Shown piece after piece: positions 1 through 10,121 of a stretch of DNA of 64,000 nt. Each line of letters begins with the position of its first letter. Within the stretch, counting starts at the first letter, position 1. The DNA comes from Notospermus geniculatus (Eukaryota; Nemertea; Pilidiophora; Heteronemertea; Lineidae). The stretch is from contig NMRB01000014.1 of the NCBI GenBank assembly GCA_002633025.1, positions 746,707 through 810,706 on the forward strand. Direction: 5' to 3'. Made by a program: the position numbers and the translations under genes. The notes under the pieces were generated by a model. That model worked only from the letters and a program-made list of their open reading frames with translations, made no database searches and had not been told where the DNA came from.

Positions 1-304
1 AGGTTATTGAGGCTGCCCATTTCGATTATGCAATGACCTTGATGATCAGATATCAAGGTCAAGGTCAACCGTGAGATGAGTTATTGGCACGAGATCAAGT
101 TCTGTGGGATTCATCGTCGTAGTTCATCAATCAATGTACATGTATCTTGATATCTGTCAATGGATCCTGATCTCTATCAATGTATCCGATCTCTATCAAT
201 GTATCCTGATCAATGTATCTTCATCTCTATCAATGTACCGTTCATGAAAAAGTACCGGTACCTGTACATCGGGCGGGAACCATACGACATTTACAATGTC
301 ATCT
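1..304. repeat. Window edge with short-period repeats; no gene
   Basis: No coding region is seen. From about 150 to 235 the words TCTCTATCAATGTATC and TGATCAATGTATC recur several times, so this is a degenerate short tandem repeat. Similarity to the other array units begins near 305, which makes this the left flank of the tandem array. Confidence 0.5.
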
Positions 305-638
305 TGTTCATATTCAATTTGCGTAAAAACGGCGGATTCGGCACGTTCGACGCCATTTTGTCGAAAGGAACATGTATCTGCTGGGATACTTCTCCAACTA
401 ACCACCTCGGCGAGGTGGTTACTTGAGGCAGGCCCGAAGGGGCCCCAGATCATGACGTCATACGATAAAAGAACGCTGTGAGTCTCATCCAGGGGAGGCC
501 GGGTAAGTAAACGAACAGTGGAGGTATCTTCGGCTTACATGTCACGGAGGGGTGCCTACTATAAGCCAACGTTGTAGGCTAGCTTTTGAAAAATGCTAGA
601 GACGACTATTTCATCGCCTCGGTCGATAATATCTCAAT

Positions 639-862
639 CACGAAATAGTTCTCAGTACGTTCTTGAAAATTTTGCCGAACGGGCTCAAACTGTGTGCGAA
701 CGGAGTGGACGTAGTGGCAACGTTTTAGTCTTTTTACGAACTTCATGGACGAGAAGGGTGCTCCAGAACATCGATGCATTATTTGGCCAAGGGTTACGCG
801 TTCTAACCCGTTCTACGATTTTTTTAGGACGGGGCAGCACGTTTTGAGAACTACTTCAGTGT
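639..862. repeat. MITE-like element in the unit A cassette
   Basis: The ends are inverted copies: GAAATAGTTCTCAGTACGTT on the left and a match to its reverse complement ending AGAACTACTTCAGTGTG on the right. The same element is present in A' (9894-10121) and absent from the B and B' cassettes. No coding capacity is seen. Confidence 0.55.
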
Positions 863-1740
863 GACAGGCCATTAACGAGCTTATTGACGCGCGGGGTGTA
901 CGAAACCGATCCACATGGCGCTATGTCACCTGGTGATGTCTACAAGGTTAAAGCGACAAGAGGTGCAGAGTGTGTCAACAAAATCGTAGTCAGTGGGAAG
1001 GGAAAGTCGCCCATTTATTGCAAGTTCGAAGTGAGGTTAGGTAACGCGTCCATATTGCCAAACCCCATCCACGGGTCTCGCTGTTCCCGAAGCCTCCATA
1101 TGGATTCGTGTGGCATCTCATCGCCTTATGTGGTATCAAAATTTAAGTAGTTAGCAGTGATCTTGCTGGTCGATGATGTTCCTATAGATATGTGAATGGT
1201 GAATAAACTGTTCTGTATCGTTTTGAATTCACGATAGACGAGACAAAAGACGGTAAAGTCAACTTGTTTACGGCCAAAGTGATGTCAAAAAAGATGAATA
1301 AAGTACTAATTCCTCCCCAATTTGTGACCTTCTTTTGCAGATGGTGGCAACCCTGAGTTGTCGATGAGATTTGAAGAAGGTGTCTATATTTGGCTCATAC
1401 ATATCTCATGAAAAATACCACAACGAATGTTCTAACCTTGTATGTTTCATTGCAACATTTCGACTTGACACTTGTTATTCGTTCTACTGGTACATTCACC
1501 TAGGTGAACACACGGTCCATGGACCATTTCGTTTTGATTAGTACCACTGAGTCTGCATACGTCATCTCATTATCTTATCATAACCTTTATTGTGGTGCAG
1601 TTTTATTTTATTCGGTCTAACACTTCAGGAGATATTGAAGTTTGAAAAGTGGGATGTTTTTGTTTAAATAACCTGACTTATCGATGATCTGGAATTCCGA
1701 TTACGCATTATTCCGCTTTATTTTGAACACACATTGGCCT

Positions 1741-1746
1741 TTATAT
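1741..1746 (+). promoter_or_regulatory. TATA-like element of gene A
   Basis: TTATAT lies 54-59 bases before the start codon, at the same place as the TATATATA runs of the other copies. It would put transcription start a few tens of bases before the ATG. This is a positional inference only. Confidence 0.3.
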
Positions 1747-1799
1747 GTACATGTATATACACAGAAGCCAGTGTGCCCTAGACCTTGTGAGCGGCCACA

Positions 1800-4112
1800 A
1801 TGCTCCGTCAATGTTGGAATCGTCTTATTCAGATTCAAACTTGTCCAAGTCAGACTCTTTTAACACGCCATCTCGTTCAGCTTGCAAAGCGGCCATGGCT
1901 CCCAGGATCCGACGGCCAGAACTTCCCAGCCACACTTGGACAATTTCAAGAGAACTATCCATTCGTATACAATGTATCTGGATCCGGTAACGATGGCGAC
2001 ATTAACAAACTTGGAAAGGAAATAAGGCCAGAGCTGGACCAGCTCATCCAGAAGTATGCAGCTGTTTTGATACGAGGGTTGCCTCTCCAGTCCTCCGATG
2101 ATTTTTCCCGTTTCTTCCTTTCTTTGGGGCTGGACGCCATGGATTACATTGGTGGAGCAGCAGCTAGGAGCCAAAAAGCTACAAAGGTCTTCACAGCGTC
2201 TGACGATGTGGCGGAAGTCTCATTGGAACCCCATAATGAGATGTCGTATACGAATAATTGGCCTCATTTGGTAGGTGTTTTCTTCATCATCGATTGGTCA
2301 CATTGCTTCAACTTACCTCTTAGACACCGGTGATCGGCCTGTTTCATAAAGTGACTTTAAGCTATGGTACCTTTAGCCAAATGGAAAATGCATTGAAGTT
2401 AAATGGTACCATTAGTTTAAAGTTGCTTTATGAAACAGGCCCCTGAACATTACCTTAAATATTGACTTATCTCCTTGCCATTTAGATATTCTTCTTCTGC
2501 CTGACTGCCCCAAAACCTGGTTGTGGAGGGGAATCAACCATGACTGACGTCAGACAGCTACTCCCGGATATCTTCCCCGATGTTCTGGAGAAATTCAACC
2601 GTCTTGGTGTAAGGTATTCCAGACGGTTGTTCGACAGGAAGACGGTGAAACCCGACGAGCACTATGGGACATGGCAAGCGGTTAGTATCGCAGTTCAGGA
2701 CAAACTAAACGGTGCAAGGAGATGGAACCAGGCAGCGGATTATAATCGAGATGTATATGTGAAGACGTTTGCCCACATGACCGCCTTCTGTCATGCAACT
2801 AGGCCATATACGTACTGTGCTTTAGTTGGAAACCAACTTCTGAAAGTTTCTGGCTTCTTTATGTACGTACCGCACTACAAAACTTAGTTTCTTCATCAAA
2901 ATGACGATTCGTTTTCATTATCACCAAACTGAGTACGGTATCTAAATTCTTCAAAATGACGAACCTGGACTTGTCATTTTGAAGAATGTGGATACTCAGT
3001 TTGGTGATATAATGAAAACGAGCCTAAGCTCGTCATTTTGATGAAGAGACGTTTTTCAGTGCGGTGATGAATAGTCGCTATATGGTCCAGAAACATAAGG
3101 AGTTCGACCAAGCCGGTGGTTGATTCAGGCTGATGTACGTTTTTCTTTACAGGGGACAATGTCAGAAACAAGAAAGGAAGCCGAAGAAAAGATGGCAGAG
3201 AGGTGTGATGGTATGAGATGGGAGGAGGATGGATCTTTGTTGTTCTGGTCTCGTCGGCCTGCGATGAGGCCGCATTATAGGACTGGTGAGTGTGATAGGG
3301 TATTGTTATTCCGATCTGGGGGAATGAGAGGATGCCAGTTGCCTAACTCCCGCAGTTTCACACCGCTACCCACTATACGTTACCAGCGCACTGAAATTGC
3401 GTCAGTTGATGCGATCCTCAAAATATCACTAATAGACGGCGTTAGGTGTCCGATTCGGGGAATCCCCGCTTAGAATGTGCCGCGAGTATGAATACGTACA
3501 TGTATACACATTTTGTACACGTAAGCCTATCTTAGCCAATCAGAAAGTGTGTAGTGTGTTACGGCGGCGTCGGTTAAACCTATGATGATGGCCTCTGATT
3601 GGATCCCTTGTCAAACGTCGCCGTCTATTGATGATCCTTCACTTCTTGCGCCAATCATGCCAGTGTTGGTGGGTCTATAGGCCTACCAATGGCCAATTCT
3701 GTGGACGAGTGAAATTGCCTTAGTGCATATTTGTTTGGCTGGTGAATAGGGTCTACTCTCCGTCCGGTTTTATTCCTTTTACTCCAATATTTCAATTGTA
3801 GGTGAGATGCTTTGGTTTAATCAAGCCCACGTACAACATTCGTCATTCCTGCAGTATCACCCTCTATTCGCCGCGAATTACCATAAAAACAAAGGAAGAT
3901 ACGCCTTTGAGACGTTCTATGGAGACGGTAGTCCAATAGAAGACGATGTCATACAGCACCTAAGGGACGTGACTTGGAGGCACACGCTGGGAGGACAGCT
4001 GAAGAAATCTGAAATACTTGTTCTAGATAACATGTTGATACAGCACGGAAGAATGAGCTTCACCTCTCCCAGAGTTTTGAATGTTGCTTTGGCTAAATAT
4101 CAGGATATGTAG
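1800..4112 (+). CDS. Fe(II)/2-oxoglutarate oxygenase, TauD/clavaminate-synthase-like, copy A
   Basis: Exons are 1800-2270, 2486-2680, 3153-3285 and 3802-4112, giving 369 aa. The protein should couple 2-oxoglutarate decarboxylation to oxidation of an unknown small molecule. The metal triad is H145-x-E147 (in EPHNEMSY) plus H348 (in DNMLIQHGR), with R357 the likely 2-oxoglutarate-binding arginine. The middle motifs FFFCLTAPKPGCGGES, WFNQAH and FYGDGSPI match the plant At3g21360-type clavaminate-synthase-like family as I recall it. Exon 2 is ended at GCG|GTTAGT because this gives a gap-free fit to that family; the alternative donor 18 bases later is lost in this copy (CAG|GA). The first 38 residues are basic with no acid, so they resemble a mitochondrial presequence. 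Introns 1 and 2 carry MITEs. The substrate is unknown. Confidence 0.88.
2336..2442. repeat. Palindromic MITE in intron 1 of copy A
   Basis: The left end GGCCTGTTTCATAAAG is mirrored by CTTTATGAAACAGGCC on the right, and the whole element is nearly palindromic. The same family sits in intron 1 of copies B and A' and in POLD2 intron 2. It is absent from copy B'. Confidence 0.75.
2871..3063. repeat. MITE in intron 2 of copy A
   Basis: The end ATCAAAATGACGA is mirrored by TCGTCATTTTGAT, inside outer ends CGCACT and AGTGCG. Copy A' has an empty site here (TTTATGTCCCGGTGATG), so this insertion came after A and A' separated, or was lost from A'. Confidence 0.7.
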
Positions 4113-4127
4113 GCCTACATGTAAGTA

Positions 4128-4622
4128 CTGTAAAATCGGACTTGTAACATCACTTCTGGTATTAGAACGTCCAGCCGACTTCAGCGAACTGGGCTGGGAG
4201 TGGTTATTCTGTTGAATATGGGTCTTTTTTATCCAATCAATGTTTACGATTATGCACAGTTGCATTGACTAGGCATTGGATAGAAGGGCATGATCTTGAT
4301 TGCCTAATCGATTACCCCGGGTCGATCACTTTTCATGAAAGCTAACACCAGTAATGACCATGTTCTTAAATGGGTGTTATGAAAAAAGACTTCATTGAGA
4401 GCTGATCAACTGTACCGGTACTCAATTAATTCAGAATAGACCTAGGCATGTCAATGTCACATTTCGCCTCGCGTCAGTTCAATGGTCATTTTTGGGCTAC
4501 TGTGTTTGTTAACCAATCAGAACGCAACTTGTATTGCAGACTATTAATGTAGAGCCATGTGACCATCATAGTAATAAAGTGGGCTGGTCTACCAAAGTGA
4601 TGTTACAAGTCCGATTTTACAG
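4128..4622. mobile_element. Non-autonomous TA-target DNA transposon (MITE)
   Basis: The element begins CTGTAAAATCGGACTTGTAA and ends with the exact inverse, TTACAAGTCCGATTTTACAG. It is flanked by TA at 4126-4127 and 4623-4624. The other three units have an uninterrupted GTAAGTATTTCTG at this place, which is a clean empty site. There is no transposase ORF. The TA duplication points to the Tc1/mariner-type superfamily. Confidence 0.85.
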
Positions 4623-4921
4623 TATTTCTGTTCGGTTAAAAAAACGTCTCAATCCACGGGCATGATCATATAGGCCTACTCTTGCACCGACGAGCATCAG
4701 CATCATCCAATATGTTTCAGCTATATCTATTTACTGCATTAATCCACTGTCCGATAGAGTCAGATTTCGGATCACTTCCATCTGGTGTCTATGCTCTACT
4801 ATATGGGATGGGACAACCGCAGATACGACGATTTCTTTCGCAACAAATAGCGTGTTCGTTTACTCACTTTGGGCCTTTACTCACTTTGGAGCAAATTTTT
4901 TAGCGGCTGAATCGCATGCTC

Positions 4922-4927
4922 AATAAA
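4922..4927 (+). terminator. Possible poly(A) signal downstream of copy A
   Basis: AATAAA lies about 810 bases after the stop of copy A. The equivalent in unit A' is at 13476-13481. The distance is long, so use of this signal is uncertain. Confidence 0.3.
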
Positions 4928-4989
4928 GCCCATTCCGAACGCTGTCGGGCCTCACTCTCGACTAAGTTCGCACCACGTGATCAGGCAAA

Positions 4990-5121
4990 ATGGCGGCCAA
5001 CATTGGCACTGGCACACCAGCAGACGACATGGACGACCAGAAGATGAACGTCGCCCTGGCATGCCTGGTAGCCATCCTCACTGTCTGTATCTATAGTTGC
5101 ATCCCGGGAGTTGCATGCTGA
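4990..5121 (+). CDS. Conserved 43-codon small ORF with one hydrophobic segment
   Basis: The ATG is in a strong context (CAAAATGG). It follows TCGCACCACGTGATC, which contains an E-box-like CACGTG. The product has an acidic N-terminal part (PADDMDD) followed by the hydrophobic stretch VALACLVAILTVCIYSC, so it could be a single-pass membrane microprotein. An identical 43-codon ORF is at 13529-13660, and a form altered by small deletions and read-through is at 9448. No family is recognised. It might instead be a first exon or an upstream ORF of the next oxygenase gene. Confidence 0.35.
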   Translation: MAANIGTGTPADDMDDQKMNVALACLVAILTVCIYSCIPGVAC

Positions 5122-5129
5122 CCATTAAT

Positions 5130-6166
5130 TCAATTTGCGTAAAAATGGCGGATTCGGCACGTTCGACACCATTTGGTCGAAAGGTATGATGGGATACTTC
5201 CCCAACTAACCTCCTCGGCGAGGTGTCTAAAAGGTTAAAGCGACAAGAGATGCAGAGTGTGTCAACAAAATCGTAGTCAGTAGGAAGGGAAAGTCGCCCA
5301 TTTATTGCAAGTTCGACGTGAGGTTAGGTTCTGGAAAACTGCTGATCGTCGGTAACGCGTCCACCAAACCCCATCCTCGCTGATCTTGATACCTCCTTAA
5401 AACGTGCTGTTCCCGAAGCCTCCATGCATTCGTGTGGCATCTCATCGCCTTCGAAATGTTCAGTATGTATTGTTAGCATTAATAACGAAGGTTTTATGAG
5501 GTATCAAAATTTAAGTAGTTAGCCGTGATCTTGCTGGTCGATGATGTTCCTATATGTGAATGATGAATAACTGTTCTGTATCGTTTTGAATGTTCACGAT
5601 AGACGAGACAAAAGACGGTAAAGTCAACTTGTTTACGGCCAAAGTGATGTCCAAAAAGATGAATAAAGTACTAATTCCTCCCCAATTTGTGACCTTCTTT
5701 TGCAGATGGTAGCAACCCTGAGTTGTCGATGAGATTTGAAGAAGGTGTCTATATTTGGCTCACACATATCTCATGAAAAATACCACAAAGAATGTTCTAA
5801 CCTTGTATGTTTCATTGCAACATTTCGACTTGACACTTGTTATTCGTTCTACTGGTACATTCACCTAGGTGAACACACGGTCCATGGACCATTTCGTTTT
5901 GATTAGTACCACTGGGTCTGCATACGTCATCTCATTATCTTATCATAACCTTTATTGTGGTGCAGTTTTATTTTATTCGGTCTAACACTTCAGGAGATAT
6001 TGAAGTTTGAAAAGTGGGATGTTTTTTTTTAAATAACCTGACTTATCGATGATCTGGAATTCCGATTACGCATTATTCCGCTTTATTTTGAACACACATT
6101 GGCCTATATATATGTACATGTATATACACAGAAGCCAGTGTGCCCTAGACCTTGTGAGCGGCCACA
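5130..6166 (+). repeat. Conserved upstream cassette, unit B
   Basis: This is a shortened form of the cassette lacking the 639-862 type MITE. It starts with ATGGCGGATTCGGCACG (5145), whose short open frame MADSARSTPFGRK ends at an AAG|GTATGA donor-like site. That could be a small first exon. The rest follows unit A closely up to the start codon of copy B. Confidence 0.45.
6105..6112 (+). promoter_or_regulatory. TATA-like element of gene B
   Basis: TATATATA lies 55-62 bases before the ATG, at the conserved position. The run length differs among the four copies. Core-promoter function is inferred from position. Confidence 0.35.
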
Positions 6167-9070
6167 ATGCTCCGTCAATGTTGGAATCGTCTTATTCAGA
6201 TTCAAACTTGTCCAAGTCAGACTCTTTTAACACGCCATCTCGTTCAGCTTGCAAAGCGGCCATGGCTCCCAGGATCCGACGGCCAGAACTTCCCAGCCAC
6301 ACTTGGACAATTTCAAGAGAACTATCCATTCGTATACAATGTATCTGGATCCGGTAACGATGGCGACATTAACAAACTTGGGAAGGAAATAAGGTCAGAG
6401 CTGGACCAGCTCATCCAAAAGTATGCAGCTGTTTTGATACGAGTGTTGCCCCTCCAGTCCGCCGCTGATTTTTCCCGGTTCATCCTCTCTTTGGGGCTGG
6501 ACGCCATGGATTACATTGGTGGAGCAGCAACTAGGAGCCAAAAAGCTACAAAGGTATTCACAGCGTCTGACGATGTGGCGGAAGTCTCAATCGAACCCCA
6601 TAATGAGATGTCGTATGCTAATGATTGGCCTCATTTGGTAGGTGTTTTCTTCATCATCGATTGGTCACATTGCTTCAACTTACCTCTTAGACACCGGAGA
6701 TCGGCCTGTTTCATAAAGTGACTTTAAGCTATGGTACCTTTAGCCAAATGGAAAATGCATTGAAGTTAATGGTACCATAGTTTAAAGTTGCTTTATGAAA
6801 CAGCCCCCTGAACATTACCTTAAATATTGACTTATCTCCTTGCCATTTAGATATTCTTCTTCTGCCTGACTGCCCCAAAACCTGGTTGTGGAGGGGAATC
6901 AACCATGACTGACGTCAGACAGCTACTCCCGGATATCTTGCCCGATGTTGTGGAGAAATTCAACCGTCTTGGCATAAACTATTCCAGACGGTTGTTCGAC
7001 AGGAACACGGTAAAACCCGACGAGCACTATGGGACATGGCAAGTGGTTAGTATTGCAGTTCAGGTCACACTGAAGAACTCTGCTTCGTCAAAATGACGAA
7101 CTTGCATCTCAAACAATCTCTAACAAGGTTCGTCCAAAAACGAACCGTGGATTGTCATTTCGACGAATTAGATAATGTAATTAAATGGAAAACGAACCGA
7201 AGCAGAGTTTTTCAGTGCAAACTGTTTTTGGACACCATGGCCCCAAACGGTGCAAGGAGATGGAACCATCAAGCTTATGCGGGTGATCCACCGATTTTAC
7301 GATCACGTCCCGCATTAGGCCGTACCTTAGTGAGAAACCCGTGCTATAATTAACCAGACCACAATATGTTCCTGAAGCCAATTGGTCAATCCAAGGGAGA
7401 TTTGCTGAAAGTTTCTGGTTTCTTTATGTACCGGTGATGGAATGTCGTTATGGTCTCGATACATAAAGGGCGGTTTACACTAGGTTGCACCAAGTTGCAA
7501 GTTGCAGCAACTTGCAACTTGTTGCAAACTACCTGGGACGGTTTACACATAGAAAAATCGATGCAACATCCAGCGTGATCGAGTTGCAACAAGTTGCATG
7601 CCCGTTTACACATATGCAACTTTTATGAAACTTTTTGGTCTCATCAGGTTTATGCAACAAGTTGCATGAAGTTGCATATGAAAAGTTGCATGTGTAAACG
7701 GGCCTTTAGGAGTTCGACGAAGCTGGTGGTTGATTCAGGTTGACGTACGTCCTTTACAGGGGACAATGTCAGAAACAAGAAAGGAAGCCGAAGAAAAGAT
7801 GGCAGAGAGGTGTGATGTTATGAGATGGGAGGAGGATGGATCTTTGTTGTTCTGGTCTCGTCGGCCTGCGATGAGGCCGCACTATAGGACAGGTGAGTGT
7901 AGGCCTACAGGGAATGGTCATTCCGATCTAGGGGAATTAGAGGATGGTCAGTGTCTACTATTGTGCACATCCTGTTTAGCTTTGGTGCACACTAGGGTCT
8001 ACTCTCCGTCCGGTTTCACTCTTTTTTGCAATATTTCAATATTGTAGGTGAGATGCTCTGGTTTAATCAAGCCCATAGTATGCACTCGTCATTCATGCAG
8101 TATCACCCTCTATTCGTCGCGAACTACCATAAAAACAAAGGAAGATACGTATATGAGACTTTCTATGGAGACGGTAGTCCAATAGAAGACGATGTCATAC
8201 AGCACCTAAGGGACGTGACTTGGAGGCACACGGTGGGAGGACAGCTGAAGAAATCAACCTAACCTGTTTTGGACGTACTTCGAAGGGCCTTAGCATTCTG
8301 TACACCACCATACTGCGGCTGGTGTTTTTGTTCATGCAGTTCAACTTTAAGGCCTTAAGGCCTGAACCCACTGACGCGATTTGGGTTCGAACCCTTACGA
8401 GGTGAAGAACGTTTGGGAAAACCCGATTGTTTCCGGATGCGGCGTTTCTAGATCGAAGTTATTCAGGATGATTTTCCCTTACAGGGCACAATGACAGAAA
8501 CAAGAAAAGAAGCCGAAGAAAAGATGGCAGGGAGATGTGATGGCCTGAGATGGGATGAAGACGGAAGTTTGTTGTTCTGGTATCGTCGGCCTGCGATGAG
8601 GCCGCATTATAGGACAGGTGAGTGTGGCACGATAGGATTATTCCGATCTGGGGGAATGAGAAGATGCCAGTTGCCTAATGTAAGTGCATATCCTTGGTTG
8701 CAGATATTAGGGTCTATACTCTCTGTCCGGTTTACCTTTTTGCAATATTTCAATTGTAGGTGAGATGCTTTGGTTTAATCAAGCCCATGCACTACACTCG
8801 TCATTCCTGCAGTATCACCCTCTATTCGCCGCGAATTACCATAAAAACAAAGGAAGATACGCCTTTGAGACGTTCTATGGAGACGGTAGTCCAATAGAAA
8901 ACGATGTCATACAGCACATAAGGGACGTGACTTGGAGGCACACGGTGGGAGGACAGCTGAAGAAATCTGAAATACTTGTTTTAGATAACATGTTGATACA
9001 GCACGGAAGAATGAGCTTCACCTCTCCCAGAGTTTTGAATGTTGCTTTGGCTAAATATCATGATATGTAG
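6167..9070 (+). CDS. Fe(II)/2-oxoglutarate oxygenase, TauD-like, copy B, with two 3' halves
   Basis: Exons 1 and 2 are 6167-6637 and 6851-7045. There are then two possible 3' pairs: 3a/4a (7760-7892, 8048-8262) and 3b/4b (8485-8617, 8760-9070). Splicing exon 2 to 3b/4b gives a full 369-aa enzyme with H145/E147 and H348. Exon 3b is the most diverged version in the array (GTMTETRKEAEEKMAGRCDG). Exon 4b ends KYHDM, like copy B'. Splicing to 3a/4a would give a protein without the distal histidine. All splice sites look usable (GTAGGT, GTTAGT, GTGAGT). Intron 2 carries two MITEs. Whether both forms are made cannot be decided from sequence. Confidence 0.8.
6703..6806. repeat. Palindromic MITE in intron 1 of copy B
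   Basis: Same family and insertion site as at 2336-2442 (ends GGCCTGTTTCATAAAG and its inverse), with slight decay of the right end (CAGCCCCC). Confidence 0.7.
7068..7217. repeat. Decayed MITE in intron 2 of copy B
   Basis: The left end CACTGAAGAACTCTGCTTCG is mirrored by AGCAGAGTTTTTCAGTG on the right. The right arm has an internal deletion compared with the intact element in B' at 15515-15688. Both sit at the same intron position, so the insertion predates the B/B' split. Confidence 0.65.
7465..7707. repeat. Second MITE in intron 2 of copy B
   Basis: The ends are AAAGGGCGGTTTACAC and GTGTAAACGGGCCTTT in inverted orientation. The interior is rich in the repeated word GTTGCA/TTGCAAC. The other copies have short uninterrupted sequence here (for example ACATAAGGAGTTCG), so the insertion is specific to copy B. 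Confidence 0.7.
7760..8262 (+). pseudogene. Truncated 3' half of copy B (exons 3a and 4a)
   Basis: Exon 3a (7760-7892) is intact. Exon 4a (8048-8262) matches copy B' (SMHSSFMQYHPLF) but breaks off in GGQLKKS, followed by T and a stop. The missing part holds the metal ligand H348 and R357, so any product using it should be catalytically dead. Unrelated sequence (8255-8480) fills the space before exon 3b. It could be a dead duplicate or a regulated alternative end; a dead duplicate is simpler. Confidence 0.7.
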
Positions 9071-9447
9071 GCCTACATGTAAGTATTTCTGTTCGGTTAA
9101 AAAACACGTCTCAATCCACGGGCATGGTCATATAAGGCCTACTCTTGATCCATCAGCATCATCCAAGATGTTTCACCTACCGGTATATCTAATACTGCAT
9201 TAATCCACTGTCCGATAGAGTCAGATTTCTGATCACTTCCATCCGGTGTCCAAACTCTACCATATGGGATGGGACAACCGCATACGACGATTTCTTTCGC
9301 AACAAAATAGCGTGTTCGTTTACTCACTGCATGGGCCTCCCCGGAGTAAATTTTTGAGCGACTGAAGCGCATGCTCAATGATAAAGCCCATTCCGAACGC
9401 TGTCGGGCCTCACTCTCGACTAAGTTCGCACCACGTGATCAAGCAAA

Positions 9448-9837
9448 ATGGCGGCCAACATTGGCACTGGCACAACAGCAGACGACATGGACGACCAGAA
9501 TATGAACGTCGGCCTGGCAGCCATCCTCACTGTCTGTATCTATAGTTGCATGCTGACCATTAATTCATATTCGATTCGCGTAAAAACGGCGGATTCGGCA
9601 CGTTCGACGCCATTTTGTCGAAAGGAACATGTATCTGCTGGGATACTTCTCCAACTAACCACCTCGGCGAGGTGGTTACTTGAGGCAGGCCCGAAGGGGC
9701 CCCAGATCATGACGTCAAACGATAAAAGAACGCTGTGGGTCTCATCCAGGGGAGGCCGGGTAAGTAAACGAACAGTGGAGGTGTCTTCGGCTTACATGTC
9801 ACGGAGGGGTGTCTACTATAAGCCAACGCTAGGCTAG
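9448..9837 (+). other. Altered copy of the small ORF, unit A'
   Basis: The reading frame starts like the 43-codon ORF at 4990 (MAANIGTGTTADDMDD). Small deletions remove part of the hydrophobic run and the stop, so it reads on into cassette sequence for 129 codons. The long tail has no recognisable protein character. I regard this as decay of the small ORF rather than a new gene. Confidence 0.4.
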
Positions 9838-9893
9838 CTTTTGAAAAATGCTGGAGACGACTATTTCATCGCCTCAGTCGATAATACCTCAAT

Positions 9894-10121
9894 CACACTG
9901 AAATAGTTCTCAGTACGTTCTTAAAAATTTTGCCGAACGGGTTCAAACTGTGTGCGAACGGAGTGGACGTAGTGGCAACGTTTTAGTCTTTTTACGAACT
10001 TCATGGACGAGAAGGGTGCTCCAGAACATCGATGCATTATTTGGCCAAGGGTTACGCGTTCTAACCCGTTCTACGATTTTTTTAGGACGGGGCAGTACGT
10101 TTTGAGAACTACTTCAGTGTG
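9894..10121. repeat. MITE-like element in the unit A' cassette
   Basis: The ends CACTGAAATAGTTCTCAGTA and AGAACTACTTCAGTGTG are inverted repeats. It is the partner of the element at 639-862. Confidence 0.6.

Larger units (their letters stand above)
305..1799 (+). repeat. Conserved upstream cassette, unit A
   Basis: This non-genic cassette precedes gene A and recurs before every gene in the array. It contains a GGCGGATTCGGCACG segment near 332, a region near 950-1040 reading KVKATRGAECVNKIVV, and a TTCTTTTGCAG acceptor-like site ending at 1340, followed by an open frame reading NPELSMRFEEGVY. These could be relics of exons of an unidentified gene. Nothing here is recognised by family. Confidence 0.5.
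305..9570 (+). repeat. First A-B dimer of the oxygenase array
   Basis: This block holds gene A, gene B and their flanks. It is repeated as A'-B' immediately downstream. Genes A and A' share the exon 1 end SLEPHNEMSYTNNWPHL and the exon 2 motif GVRYSRR. Genes B and B' share SIEPHNEMSYANDWPHL and GINYSRR. The pairing is therefore A with A' and B with B', not A with B. Boundaries are approximate, placed where the first unit stops resembling the later ones. Confidence 0.7.

Noticed and set aside
8375-8400. GGGTTCGAACCC, like a tRNA T-loop
   Set aside because: No matching acceptor, D or anticodon stems could be found upstream, so it is not called a tRNA.
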